Assembly (NCBI RefSeq): GCF_016741775.1
Contig: NZ_JAERRK010000011.1
Coordinates: forward strand, 124,001 to 188,000
Direction of reading: 5' to 3'
Origin: Streptomyces actinomycinicus
Lineage (GTDB): Bacteria; Actinomycetota; Actinomycetes; Streptomycetales; Streptomycetaceae
Length of the DNA stretch: 64,000 nucleotides
The translations under genes were made by a program, and so were the position numbers. The notes under the pieces are model-generated. The model had not been told where the DNA came from. It saw nothing but the letters and a program-made list of their open reading frames with translations, and searched no databases. Of this stretch, positions 41,343 through 49,768 are shown in pieces (the stretch's first letter is position 1; each line of letters begins with the position of its first letter).

Positions 41343-42395
41343 TTACCAGTAGTCGGGCAGGTGGTAACGCCTGGTGTTGGTCGAGTGCCACTCGTGGTTG
41401 CCGGAGACCCAGGCGGCCAGGCCCTCGGCGTAGCGCGCGATCAGCGGCGAGGCGGCGGACAGGGCGGCCGACTCCTCCTCGAAGGCCTCCATGATCCGGT
41501 TGTGGATGTCGACGGACTTCAGATAGGCCGCCTTCAGCCCGCGCCGGTCGTTGGCCGCCACGACCTGGGGCAGATTGAGATGGTCCGGATCGCTCGCCAG
41601 CTCCTTGGTGAAGGAGTACAGGTCGTTGACGATCGTGGTCGCGTTGCAGGCCAGCGCCGTGATCCGCTGGATCTCCGGACGGGCGTAGACCGGTTCGGGC
41701 AGTTCGTAGCCGTCCACCGCGTCGACGATCGACAGACAGGGCCGGAAGTTGTTGAACTGCCGCATCACCAGGTACTCCCAGACCCGCGGCGTGTACCGGG
41801 TCTGCATCCAGGCCGCCTCGCCCAGGTACCCGAGGTGCAGCCGGGCGATGTCGTGCACGAACCGGTCGGTCTGGCTGGGCGTGGCGAAGCCGGCGAAGTC
41901 CTCGAGGGCGAAGTGGTAGGAGCGCAGCGGACCGTCGGCCCGGATGCCCTCACGCCACTCCTCCTCCAGCTCCGGGATGCCGTGGAAGGGGTCGAGCGCC
42001 GACTGGGCGATGATCAGGGGGCCGCCGAGACCGCGCCGCGATCCGCCCCGCCCCTCGTCCTCCTCGCAGTAACAGGAGTCGACGATGTTCTCGGCGAGCA
42101 GCAGCTTGCCGGCGGCGGTGAGCCGGTCGAGGTCGAGGCCGCCCGGATGCTGGAGCACCACGGCCCGGCCGAACTGGAAGTCCGAGAAGTCCCCCTTCCA
42201 GGCCTCGGGGAACAGGTCCAGCTCCCGGGCCCAGGCCTCCAGGCGGCGGTCGAGTTCGGCGGCCTTCGCCGGGTCGGCGGGCGCGGCCGGCCGGTAGTGC
42301 AGTCCGGGGATCGCCCCGGTGCGCCTGGCCGGACGCAGGCTCTGCGCGATGTTCGGCGGCCCGGGCAGGACGTACGAGTGGGTGGTTGCGCTCAT
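41343..42395 (-). CDS. 2-methylisoborneol synthase (terpene cyclase)
   Basis: 350 residues. Class I terpene synthase. The acidic metal motif lies in NIVDSCYCEEDEG, and the NSE triad is NDLYSFTKE near residue 270. FQFGRAVVLQHPGG and NHEWHSTNTRRY are also typical of the MIB clade. It cyclises and hydrates 2-methyl-GPP to 2-methylisoborneol, a volatile odorant. The protein is shorter than the roughly 440-residue S. coelicolor enzyme, lacking most of the disordered Pro-rich N-terminus. ATG 42395 has GGAG 8 bases upstream; 17 bases follow the encapsulin stop. Confidence 0.93.
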   Translation of the reverse strand: MSATTHSYVLPGPPNIAQSLRPARRTGAIPGLHYRPAAPADPAKAAELDRRLEAWARELDLFPEAWKGDFSDFQFGRAVVLQHPGGLDLDRLTAAGKLLLAENIVDSCYCEEDEGRGGSRRGLGGPLIIAQSALDPFHGIPELEEEWREGIRADGPLRSYHFALEDFAGFATPSQTDRFVHDIARLHLGYLGEAAWMQTRYTPRVWEYLVMRQFNNFRPCLSIVDAVDGYELPEPVYARPEIQRITALACNATTIVNDLYSFTKELASDPDHLNLPQVVAANDRRGLKAAYLKSVDIHNRIMEAFEEESAALSAASPLIARYAEGLAAWVSGNHEWHSTNTRRYHLPDYW

Positions 42396-42412
42396 GGGTG
42401 TGCTCCAGGCCG

Positions 42413-43855
42413 TCAGTCGGCGGTGCGGCCGAGCTGGACGTTCTCCAGGATCCCCGCCGCGTCGGGGACCAGAATGGCCAGCGAGTAGTAGGCGGTGACC
42501 AGGTAGTTGATGACGGCCTGTTCGTTGACGCCCATGAAGCGGACGTTCAGGCCGGGCTGGAACTCCTCCGGGATGCCGGTCTGGTAGAGACCGATGACCC
42601 CCTGGTCGGCCTCGCCGGTGCGCAGCGCGATGATGCTGCTGGTGTGGTCCTCGCTGATCGGGATCTTGCTGCACGGGTAGATCGGGACGCCTCGCCAGGC
42701 CGGGATCTCGTGCCCGTCGACGTTCGCGGTGCCGGGTACCAGTCCGCGCCGGTTGCACTGCCGGAAGAACGCCGCGATGGCCTTCGGGTGCGCGAGGAAC
42801 ACCTTCGTCTTCCGGCGCATGGAGAGCAGCTCGTCCATGTCGTCCGGGGTCGGGGGCCCGGTGAAGGAACTGATCCGCTGCCCGTAGTCGATGTTGTGCA
42901 GCAGACCGAACTCGCGGTTGTTGACCAGCTCCCACTCCTGGCGCTCGCGGATCTCCTCGACCGTGAGGCGCAGCTGCTGCTGGGTCTGGTCCATCGGGTT
43001 GTTGTAGAGGTCGGCGACCCTGGAGTGCACCCGCAGCACGGTCTGGGTGAGCGACAACTCGTACTCGCGCGGCGCGAGTTCGTAGTCCACGAAGCCGCCT
43101 TGCAGGGTCGGTTCGCCGACATGACCGGCCTGCACCGGGACCTCGGCCTCGCCCTTGCGGTTCATCGGCAGGTTCTGGCGGTCGACATAGGCGCGCAGAT
43201 GGGCGTCCAGGGACGGCGCCCGCTCCATGAACTCCTGGACGACCGCCCAGGGCAGCGCCAGCACCACGGCCGCCGTCTCCGCCCGGACCGAGGTCAGCCA
43301 CAGCGGGTCGGACTGGCCGACCGCCTCGTCGCCCATCTGGTCGCCGTCGGTGACGACCCCGACGATCTCCTCCTCGCCGTACTTGCCGGCCGCGTACCGG
43401 GTGAACCGGCCGTGCACCACCAGGTACGCCTCGGTGACCGGCTGCCCCGCCTCGAACAGCACCTGCCCGGCGCGCACCTCGCGGGTCTGGAAGCGCCCGG
43501 CGATCTCGGTCAGCACCTCCAGGTCGTCGTAGCCGCGCAGGATCGGCAGTTCGGTGAGGGTCTGCGGGATGACCCGGATGTCGTCCCCGCCGTTCTGCTG
43601 GAAGCTCACCCTGCCGCGTCCGGTGCGCAGCTGGAGGCGCCGGTTGACCCGGTAGGTGCCGCCCTTGACGTCCACCCACGGCAGGGTCTTCAGCAGCCAT
43701 CGCGAGGTGATGGCCTGCATCTGCGGTTCGGACTTGGTGGTCGTGGCGAGCTGGCGTGCCGCCAGGGTGCTGAGACTGGTGAGCTGCCCGTCGGCGGCCG
43801 GGGCGGGTTCGGGCTCGTCGACGGCGGAACCGATGACGCTGTCCGGTGTGGACAC
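42413..43855 (-). CDS. Family 2B encapsulin shell protein with cyclic-nucleotide-binding domain
   Basis: 480 residues. N-terminal arm and E-loop with TTKSEPQMQAITSRWLLKTLPW; a CNB domain at about 120-235 (IAGRFQTREVRAGQVLFEAG, VVHGRFTRYAAGKYGEEE, GDQMGDEAVG) is inserted in an HK97-type capsid protein (about 240-480: EYELSLTQTVLRVHSRVADL, NNREFGLLHNIDYGQRISSF). This is the family 2B shell found next to MIB synthase genes (formerly EshA-like or Crp-like), which forms nanocompartments and packages the terpene cyclase through its disordered N-terminus. GTG 43855 follows GGAGGGAAT. First gene of the 2-MIB operon. Confidence 0.93.
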   Translation of the reverse strand: MSTPDSVIGSAVDEPEPAPAADGQLTSLSTLAARQLATTTKSEPQMQAITSRWLLKTLPWVDVKGGTYRVNRRLQLRTGRGRVSFQQNGGDDIRVIPQTLTELPILRGYDDLEVLTEIAGRFQTREVRAGQVLFEAGQPVTEAYLVVHGRFTRYAAGKYGEEEIVGVVTDGDQMGDEAVGQSDPLWLTSVRAETAAVVLALPWAVVQEFMERAPSLDAHLRAYVDRQNLPMNRKGEAEVPVQAGHVGEPTLQGGFVDYELAPREYELSLTQTVLRVHSRVADLYNNPMDQTQQQLRLTVEEIRERQEWELVNNREFGLLHNIDYGQRISSFTGPPTPDDMDELLSMRRKTKVFLAHPKAIAAFFRQCNRRGLVPGTANVDGHEIPAWRGVPIYPCSKIPISEDHTSSIIALRTGEADQGVIGLYQTGIPEEFQPGLNVRFMGVNEQAVINYLVTAYYSLAILVPDAAGILENVQLGRTAD

Positions 43856-43962
43856 ATTCCCTCCAGCAGAGAGGTCAACAAGGGTGACCTGAAAGGTCGG
43901 TGGTGTGCGAGGTGGTGGTGCGCACCGACAAGCCAAACAGCCGTGGTGATCTTCCGGTACGG

Positions 43963-43997
43963 CGCAAATGGGGCGGTTGCGTGTCCTAGTTGCGCAA
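43963..43997. promoter_or_regulatory. TTGCG half-site cluster upstream of the 2-MIB operon
   Basis: CGCAA-N9-TTGCG (43963-43981) and the palindrome TTGCGCAA (43990-43997) lie about 110-140 bases before the encapsulin start, in a segment of clearly lower GC. Likely binding sites of a dedicated regulator; which one is not known. Confidence 0.45.
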
Positions 43998-44068
43998 ACC
44001 TGTTGTCAGGTGCGGAAAAGGGCGCGTTGCACGATCATGCGCCGTCTTCCCGCTCTCGTGCCCGGGTG

Positions 44069-45106
44069 TCAGGAGGGCCGGCCCGGGGAAAGGTCGTTCA
44101 CCAGTACGGCGGCCCCGTCGAAGCGGTCGGCCTTCAGGTCCCGCAGGGCACGCGGGGCCTCGGACAGCGGGTAGGCGTGGGTCGTCGCCCGCACGCCGTG
44201 CCGTTCGGCCAGCGCCAGGAACTCGCGCCCGTCGGCCCGGGTGTTGGCGGTGACACTGCGCAGCTCGCGCTCGTAGAACAGCTCGCGTTCGTAGCGCAGC
44301 GGCGGTATGTCGCTCAGGTGGATGCCGGCGATCGCCAGCACCCCGCCCCGGTCCAGGGCGCGCAGCGCGACCGGGACCAGGTCGCCGGCGGGGGCGAACA
44401 GGATCGCCGCGTCCAGCGGTTCCGGCGGCGGGCCGGTCGCGTCCCGCGCGGACGCGGCCCCCAGCTCCCGGGCCAGGCGCCGGGCGGCCGGGTCCCGGGT
44501 CAGCACGTGCACGGTGGCTCCCTCGGCGAGCGCCACCTGGGCACACAGATGGGCGCTGCCCCCGAAGCCGTAGAGCCCGAGCCGGCCGCCCGGCCGCAGG
44601 CCTGTGCGCCGCAGCGCCCGCAGACCGATGATCCCGGCGCACAGCAGGGGCGCGGCCGGCACGTCGGGCAGGGCGCCGGGCAGCCGGTAGGCGAAGGCGG
44701 CCGGCACGGTGGTGTACTCCGCGTAGCCGCCGTCGGCGTCCCAGCCGGTGTACTGCGAGCGGGGGCACAGGTTCTCGGCGCCCCGGGTGCAGTGGGCGCA
44801 GGTCCCGTCGGTGCGGCGCAGCCATGCCACGCCCACCCGGTCGCCCTCGGCGAAGTCCCGCGCCGCGGGTCCGGCCCCCACGACGACGCCCACGACCTCG
44901 TGCCCGGGCACCACCCTGGCCCGGTGCACCGGGAGATCCCCCTCCGTGACGTGCAGGTCCGTCCGGCACACGCCGCAGGCCCGCACCCGCACCAGCAGCT
45001 CGTCCGTGCCGGGCACCGGCACCGGTCGCTCCACGAGCCGCAGCGGGTCCCCCTCGGCCGGCCCGGGCCGCACCACCGACCACGCGTGCATCGTCGCCGC
45101 CGTCAT
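44069..45106 (-). CDS. Zinc-dependent alcohol dehydrogenase
   Basis: 345 residues, medium-chain dehydrogenase. Catalytic zinc ligands are in VRACGVCRTDLHV and VPGHEVVGVV. The structural zinc lobe reads TDGTCAHCTRGAENLC: the first Cys of the usual four is Asp, as in some AdhA-type enzymes. The Rossmann motif GLYGFGGSAHLCAQ binds NAD(P)H. It acts on a small alcohol or aldehyde. Codirectional with and 213 bases ahead of the 2-MIB operon; no functional link is shown. GGAAGGGCG precedes the first ATG. Confidence 0.9.
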   Translation of the reverse strand: MTAATMHAWSVVRPGPAEGDPLRLVERPVPVPGTDELLVRVRACGVCRTDLHVTEGDLPVHRARVVPGHEVVGVVVGAGPAARDFAEGDRVGVAWLRRTDGTCAHCTRGAENLCPRSQYTGWDADGGYAEYTTVPAAFAYRLPGALPDVPAAPLLCAGIIGLRALRRTGLRPGGRLGLYGFGGSAHLCAQVALAEGATVHVLTRDPAARRLARELGAASARDATGPPPEPLDAAILFAPAGDLVPVALRALDRGGVLAIAGIHLSDIPPLRYERELFYERELRSVTANTRADGREFLALAERHGVRATTHAYPLSEAPRALRDLKADRFDGAAVLVNDLSPGRPS

Positions 45107-45261
45107 CGCGTCCGCCCTTCCGAGACAGAGGCCGCCTCCTCCAGTGTCCGGCGGGTCACCCGTTCGGCGCGCGGGCCGACGGCGGGGTGGCTAGCGTGAA
45201 ATGCGGGACGCGGCGCGTGTGGGGCACCGTGCGCCCGGGAGAATCCAGGAGGGTCCTGATC

Positions 45262-46056
45262 ATGGCCGTGCAACCCGAGGGAACGCCCTGTTGGGCCGAT
45301 GCGATGTTCAGCGACATCGAGGGAGCGAAGCGGTTCTACGGCGACGTTCTCGGCTGGACGTTCGGCGAGTCGTCGCCGGAGTACGGCCACTACACGCAGG
45401 CCTACGTGGACGGCAAGGTCGTGGCGGCCGTGGTACCGCCCATGCCCGGCCAGGAGGGCCAGTCGCAGTGGTGCCTGTACTTCGCGTCGCCGGACGCCGC
45501 GGCCACCGCGGACAAGATCCGGGAGAACGGCGGCGAGGTGCTGATGGAGCCGATGCAGGTCGGCGAATTCGGCACGATGTGCCTGGCCCGGGAGCCCAGC
45601 GGAGCGGTCTTCGGCGTGTGGCAGGCCGGCACCCACGAGGGCTTCGAGGCGACCGGCACGCCGGGCGCCTACTGCTGGGCCGAGGTCTTCACCCGTGACG
45701 CGGAGCAGACCGACGCCTTCCTCTCCGCCGTGTTCCCGTACCGGATGAAGGAGATCGAGGACGACGCGGTGGACTTCCGGATGTTCGACGTCGGTGAGGA
45801 CACCGTGCTCGGCCGGATGCGGATGACCGACGACTTCCCGCCCGAGGTGCCGTCGTACGTCAACGTCTACTTCACCGTGGGCGACTGCGACGCGGCCGTC
45901 GCCCGCGCCACCGAGCTGGGCGGCATCCTCCGCTTCGGCCCCATGAGCAGCCCCTTCGGCCGGTTCGCGGCGCTCAGTGATCCGCAGGGCGCGAACTTCT
46001 CGGTGATCGACATCACGACCACCGAGGGCGAGATGCCGAAGATCAACGACGTCTGA
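45262..46056 (+). CDS. Two-domain VOC family protein
   Basis: 264 residues formed by two VOC repeats: GTPCWADAMFSDIEGAKRFYGDVLGW (1-125) and GAYCWAEVFTRDAEQTDAFLSAVF (135-255). Both end in a strand of the ACLVxDPQGANFS kind. Close relatives include hydroxylase-like and CFP-30B-type Streptomyces proteins. Metal binding is uncertain. AGGAGG lies ahead of the ATG at 45262; the in-frame start at 45187 was rejected because it adds a non-domain extension. Confidence 0.88.
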   Translation: MAVQPEGTPCWADAMFSDIEGAKRFYGDVLGWTFGESSPEYGHYTQAYVDGKVVAAVVPPMPGQEGQSQWCLYFASPDAAATADKIRENGGEVLMEPMQVGEFGTMCLAREPSGAVFGVWQAGTHEGFEATGTPGAYCWAEVFTRDAEQTDAFLSAVFPYRMKEIEDDAVDFRMFDVGEDTVLGRMRMTDDFPPEVPSYVNVYFTVGDCDAAVARATELGGILRFGPMSSPFGRFAALSDPQGANFSVIDITTTEGEMPKINDV

Positions 46057-46101
46057 ACGGCCCGGACCGGTGCCCCGCCCGGCCATGGCATGATCGAGCG
46101 C

Positions 46102-46782
46102 ATGCGTGAACGAGTGGTGGCCGCGTGCGACGGGGCTTCGAAGGGGAACCCCGGGCCGGCCGGATGGGCATGGGTGGTCTCGGACGACGAGCGGAGCCCG
46201 GCCCGCTGGGAGGCGGGCCCGCTCGGCCGGGCCACCAACAACGTCGCCGAGCTGACGGCCCTGGAGCGGCTGCTCACGGCCGTCGACCCGGACGTGCCGC
46301 TGGAGGTCCGGATGGACTCCCAGTACGCGATGAAGGCCGTCACCACCTGGCTGCCCGGCTGGAAGCGCAACGGCTGGAGGACGGCCGCGGGCAAGCCGGT
46401 GGCCAACCAGGACCTGGTGGTCCGCATCGACGAGCTGCTCGACGGCCGGTCCGTCGAGTTCCGCTACGTCCCGGCCCACCAGGTCGACGGCGATCCGCTG
46501 AACGACTTCGCCGACCAGGCGGCCAGCCAGGCGGCATCCGTCCAGGAGCCGGCCGGCAGCGCGCTCGGCTCGCCGGAACCGCCGCCGTCGTCCGGCACCC
46601 CGGCCGCCGGTGCCCCGCGCAAGAAGGCGCCCCGCCGCACCGGCGGGGCGGCGTCCTCCCGCACCATCAGCGCGAAGTTCCCCGGCCGCTGCCTGTGCGG
46701 CCGGTCCTACGCGGCCGGCGAGAAGATCGCCAAGAACGCGCAGGGCTGGGGCCACCCGGAGTGCCGTACCGCCGAGGCCTGA
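46102..46782 (+). CDS. rnhA: Ribonuclease HI with C-terminal Cys motif
   Basis: 226 residues. The RNase H fold is at 1-145 with all four carboxylates: ACDGASKGNPGP (Asp), ATNNVAELTAL (Glu), RMDSQYA (Asp) and DPLNDFADQ (Asp). It degrades RNA in RNA-DNA hybrids. A Pro/Ala/Lys linker (about 150-180) leads to a C-terminal segment CLCGRSYAAGEKIAKN ... PEC that resembles a small zinc ribbon, possibly for nucleic-acid contact. ATG 46102 is preferred over 46090 because family members begin here. Its stop abuts the tyrosinase stop with no gap. Confidence 0.88.
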   Translation: MRERVVAACDGASKGNPGPAGWAWVVSDDERSPARWEAGPLGRATNNVAELTALERLLTAVDPDVPLEVRMDSQYAMKAVTTWLPGWKRNGWRTAAGKPVANQDLVVRIDELLDGRSVEFRYVPAHQVDGDPLNDFADQAASQAASVQEPAGSALGSPEPPPSSGTPAAGAPRKKAPRRTGGAASSRTISAKFPGRCLCGRSYAAGEKIAKNAQGWGHPECRTAEA

Positions 46783-47604
46783 TCAGGTGTCGAACGTGTA
46801 GTGCTTGCTGTGGTCCAGCAGGTCCGCCGGACGCACGGTGTTCCACGGCTTCATGGTGTCGCCGAGATCCACCACGTTCGGCGTGCCGCCCGCGGGCACG
46901 TACGCGGCGCCCGGGTGCCGCCGCTGCCACTCCGCCCACAGCTTGTCGACGTAGGCGTGGTGCAGCCAGAACACCGGGTCGTTGGGGGAGACCCCGGTGG
47001 CCATCTGGCCGCCGACCCAGACATGGACGCGGTTGTGCAGGTTGACCCCGCGCCAGCCCTCCAGGTGGTTGCGGAAGCCGTCCGAGGAACTGTTGTAGGG
47101 CGGCATGTCGTACGTCGCGATCGACAGCACCGACTCCACCTCGGCCCGCGTGGGCAGCTCGCGCACGCCGGTGCCGAGCGAACGGCGCAGGAAGGTACGG
47201 GCGTCGACGCGTACCTCGACCGGCCAGTTGCCAGTGGACGCGGCGAAGGGGCCGTCCATCACCCGGCCGTCGCTGCTGCGCCCGGTGCCGCCGAGGAAGT
47301 CCGGCGCCCACAGCGAGGCCCGGACGGTGCGGTCGGTGCTCCAGTCCCAGTAGGGCAGCGCCACCGAGGAGTCCACCGCCTGCAGCGCCTGTTCGAAGTC
47401 GAGCAGGAATCTGCGGTGCCAGGGAAGGAAGGACGGGGAACGGTGGCCCGTTCGCTCACCGCCGTCGGTGTCGGACATGATGAACTCGTTGTGGGTGCGG
47501 ACGAACTCGTCGTAGCGTCCGCTGCGCTTGAGTTCTATGACGGCGTCGGTGAACCGCTTCTTCTCGGTGGCGGTCAGGGCGGCCTGGTTCTTGCGTACGG
47601 TCAT
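46783..47604 (-). CDS. melC2: Tyrosinase
   Basis: 273 residues, typical length. Copper site A: the first His in RTHNEFIM, then GHRSPSFLPWHRRFLLDFE; copper site B: LHNRVHVWVGGQM and FWLHHAYVDKLWAEWQ. These six His residues bind the two coppers that oxidise tyrosine and DOPA to melanin precursors. It has no signal peptide of its own and relies on the MelC1 partner for copper loading and export. ATG 47604 lies 35 bases after melC1. The pair forms the melanin operon. Confidence 0.96.
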   Translation of the reverse strand: MTVRKNQAALTATEKKRFTDAVIELKRSGRYDEFVRTHNEFIMSDTDGGERTGHRSPSFLPWHRRFLLDFEQALQAVDSSVALPYWDWSTDRTVRASLWAPDFLGGTGRSSDGRVMDGPFAASTGNWPVEVRVDARTFLRRSLGTGVRELPTRAEVESVLSIATYDMPPYNSSSDGFRNHLEGWRGVNLHNRVHVWVGGQMATGVSPNDPVFWLHHAYVDKLWAEWQRRHPGAAYVPAGGTPNVVDLGDTMKPWNTVRPADLLDHSKHYTFDT

Positions 47605-47639
47605 GGTGCGGGGGGCTCCGGAAGTCCTTGCGGTGGCGG

Positions 47640-48017
47640 TCAGTTGGCGGGGAACGGCAGCAGCGGTGCGCCCTGCAGCTCGTCCACCGCGGCACGGGCG
47701 GCGGCGCGCGGGTCGGCCACCGGGTCGTAGTGGCTGACGACGCTGATCCAGGTGCCGTCCGCGTTCTGCATCAGGTGCAGTTGCACGCCGTCGACGAACA
47801 CCGCGTAGCCGCCGCCGTGTTCGTGGTGGTGTCCGCCTCCGCTCGCCGGACGGCCCTGTATCCGGCGGCCCTTGTAGACCTCGTCGAAGGAACCGGGTGA
47901 GCCGGGCTGGTGGTGGTCGGCGGCCGACGCGGCGTGCGCGGCCAGCGTGGCGGCCGAGGCCGTCGCGGCGACGGCGGCTGCCGCGGTGAGCGCGCGGCGC
48001 CGGGTGAGGTCGGGCAT
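47640..48017 (-). CDS. melC1: Tyrosinase cofactor (copper caddie protein)
   Basis: 125 residues. A twin-arginine signal (LTRRRALTAAAAVAATASAA) precedes a His-rich segment (GGGHHHEHGGG) and the conserved YAVFVDGVQLHLMQNADGTWISVVSHYDPV. MelC1 chaperones apo-tyrosinase, delivers copper and carries it through the Tat route. GGAGG stands just before the ATG. First gene of the melC operon. Confidence 0.96.
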   Translation of the reverse strand: MPDLTRRRALTAAAAVAATASAATLAAHAASAADHHQPGSPGSFDEVYKGRRIQGRPASGGGHHHEHGGGYAVFVDGVQLHLMQNADGTWISVVSHYDPVADPRAAARAAVDELQGAPLLPFPAN

Positions 48018-48355
48018 GCGGGTCCTCCTGAAGAGTGGTCGAGTGGGGACGACGCATGCTTATCGGGCCGTTCCGGTACGGAAGAAATCACCTGGGACCG
48101 GTTGGCTTCGATCCGGACAATTAGTCACATGTCGTACAGGCTTGAACTAAGATGATCTTGCTTCGGCCGCTCGTCCGTGCATAGCGGAACGGGGAATTCC
48201 TTGCCGTGCGGACCCGCTTCCCGGTGATCCTTCCCGGGCTGCCCCCGTCCGAGTGGCGCGGCTCACCGTCGCAGACTGACGCGATCGTTCGACCCTCCGC
48301 CCTGCTACTCTCCGGACCCGTCCGAGCACGTCGAGTGACTGTCAGGGGTGTGCAC
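48018..48355. other. Divergent intergenic region between melC1 and the flavin monooxygenase
   Basis: Noticeably AT-richer at 48110-48160 (around AATTAGTCACATGTCG and CTTGAACTAAGATGATC). It must hold the melC promoter, but no convincing -35/-10 pair could be fixed. No gene seen. Confidence 0.45.
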
Positions 48356-49540
48356 GTGAAGGTCGTCTGTGTCGGGGGCGGGCCCGCGGGCCTGTACCTC
48401 TCCATCCTGCTCAAGCGGCAGGACCCGTCCCACGACGTCACCGTCCACGAGCGCAACCCCGAGGGCTCGACCTACGGGTGGGGCGTGACGTACTGGCACG
48501 GGCTGCTCGACAGGCTCCGGGAGAACGACCCCGACTCGGCGCGGGCGATCGAGGCCCACTCCGTCCGCTGGAGCGACGGCGTCGCTCACGTGGGCGGCCT
48601 GACGGCCCGGCATCGCGGTGACGAGGGCTTCGGGATCGGCCGGCACCGGCTGCTCGACCTGCTCGCCGACCGGGCCCGCGCCCTCGGCGTCCGCCTGGAG
48701 TTCGAGAGCGAGCTGACCCGGCCGCCCGCGGACGCGGACCTCGTCGTCGCGGCCGACGGCGTGCACAGCGCCCTGCGCACCCAGCACGCCGACCGGTTCG
48801 GCAGCCGGACCACCGAAGGCCGCAACCACTACATCTGGCTCGGCACCACCCGGGTCTTCGACGCCTTCACGTTCGCCTTCACCGAGACCGCGCACGGCTG
48901 GATCTGGGCCTACGGCTACGGCTACAGCGGCGACCACAGCACCTGCGTCGTCGAGTGCTCGCCGGAGACCTTCACCGGTCTCGGACTGGACCGGGCCGAC
49001 GAGGGCGAAGGGCTCGCCCTGCTGGAGAAACTCTTCGCCGACGTGCTCGACGGCCACCCCCTCATCGCCCGTCCCGGTGCCGCCTGGCTGAACTTCCGCA
49101 CCCTCACCAACCGCAACTGGCACCACGGCAACCTGGTCCTGGTCGGCGACGCGGCCCACACCACCCACTACTCCGTCGGCGCCGGCACCACCCTCGCCCT
49201 GGAGGACGCCATGTGCCTGGCCGGCGCCCTCCGCGAACACCCCCGCCTGCCGGAGGCGCTCGCCGCCTACGGGCGCACCCGCCGCACCGAGCTGCTGTCC
49301 GTGCAGAGCGCGGCCCGCTACAGCGCCCAGTGGTACGAGAACCTGCCCCGCTACATCCACCTTCCCCCGCACCGGATGTTCGCCCTGCTCGGCCAGCGCC
49401 ACTCGCCGCTGCTGCCGTACGTCCCGCCACAGCTCTACTACGGCCTGGACAAGGCCGCCGGACAGCTGGAAGCACTGCGCAGGTTCAAGCGCTGGCTCGG
49501 CCCCCGTGCGGCCCGCGCCCTGCACGCCCGCCGCCACTAG
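48356..49540 (+). CDS. FAD-dependent monooxygenase
   Basis: 394 residues. FAD-binding Rossmann motif VVCVGGGPAGLYLSILLK, the middle motif ADLVVAADGVHSALR and the ribityl motif LVGDAAHTTHYSVGAGTTLALEDA identify a group A aromatic hydroxylase. The GSTYGWGVTYW segment is like salicyloyl-CoA or anthraniloyl-CoA 5-hydroxylases. Substrate is inferred to be an aromatic acid or its CoA ester. The GTG at 48356 has AGGGG seven bases ahead; the frame up to 48206 precedes the first strand and was excluded. Confidence 0.87.
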   Translation: MKVVCVGGGPAGLYLSILLKRQDPSHDVTVHERNPEGSTYGWGVTYWHGLLDRLRENDPDSARAIEAHSVRWSDGVAHVGGLTARHRGDEGFGIGRHRLLDLLADRARALGVRLEFESELTRPPADADLVVAADGVHSALRTQHADRFGSRTTEGRNHYIWLGTTRVFDAFTFAFTETAHGWIWAYGYGYSGDHSTCVVECSPETFTGLGLDRADEGEGLALLEKLFADVLDGHPLIARPGAAWLNFRTLTNRNWHHGNLVLVGDAAHTTHYSVGAGTTLALEDAMCLAGALREHPRLPEALAAYGRTRRTELLSVQSAARYSAQWYENLPRYIHLPPHRMFALLGQRHSPLLPYVPPQLYYGLDKAAGQLEALRRFKRWLGPRAARALHARRH

Positions 49541-49697
49541 CCGGCTCCTCCCCCTGGCAGCACCGGGCCGAGAGGCTGACCGCGGACCTCTCGCCCCCAC
49601 GTCCGACGGCGTCCGGGACCACTCCATCCACCACTGCGTGACGGCCCTGGAACAGAACCTGGCCCGAGCCGCCGGACGCCCGTCCGGCCCGGAGAAG

Positions 49698-49741
49698 TTG
49701 GTGAATGGCCATTCACTCGATAGGGTGAATTGTCATTCACC
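49698..49741 (+). promoter_or_regulatory. Promoter with two TetR operators before the MFS-tetR operon
   Basis: TTGGTG (49698) and TAGGGT (49721) have a 17-base spacer. Two identical-pattern operators GTGAAT-N4-ATTCAC at 49701-49716 and 49725-49740, centred 24 bases apart, overlap the spacer and the start-site side. Binding would block the promoter. Confidence 0.8.
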
Positions 49742-49768
49742 GCGAATCCGTGCCGCTCAGGAGCGCCG

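Noticed and set aside
44069..44573. Possible second gene on the plus strand in the alcohol dehydrogenase
   Set aside because: Antisense shadow.
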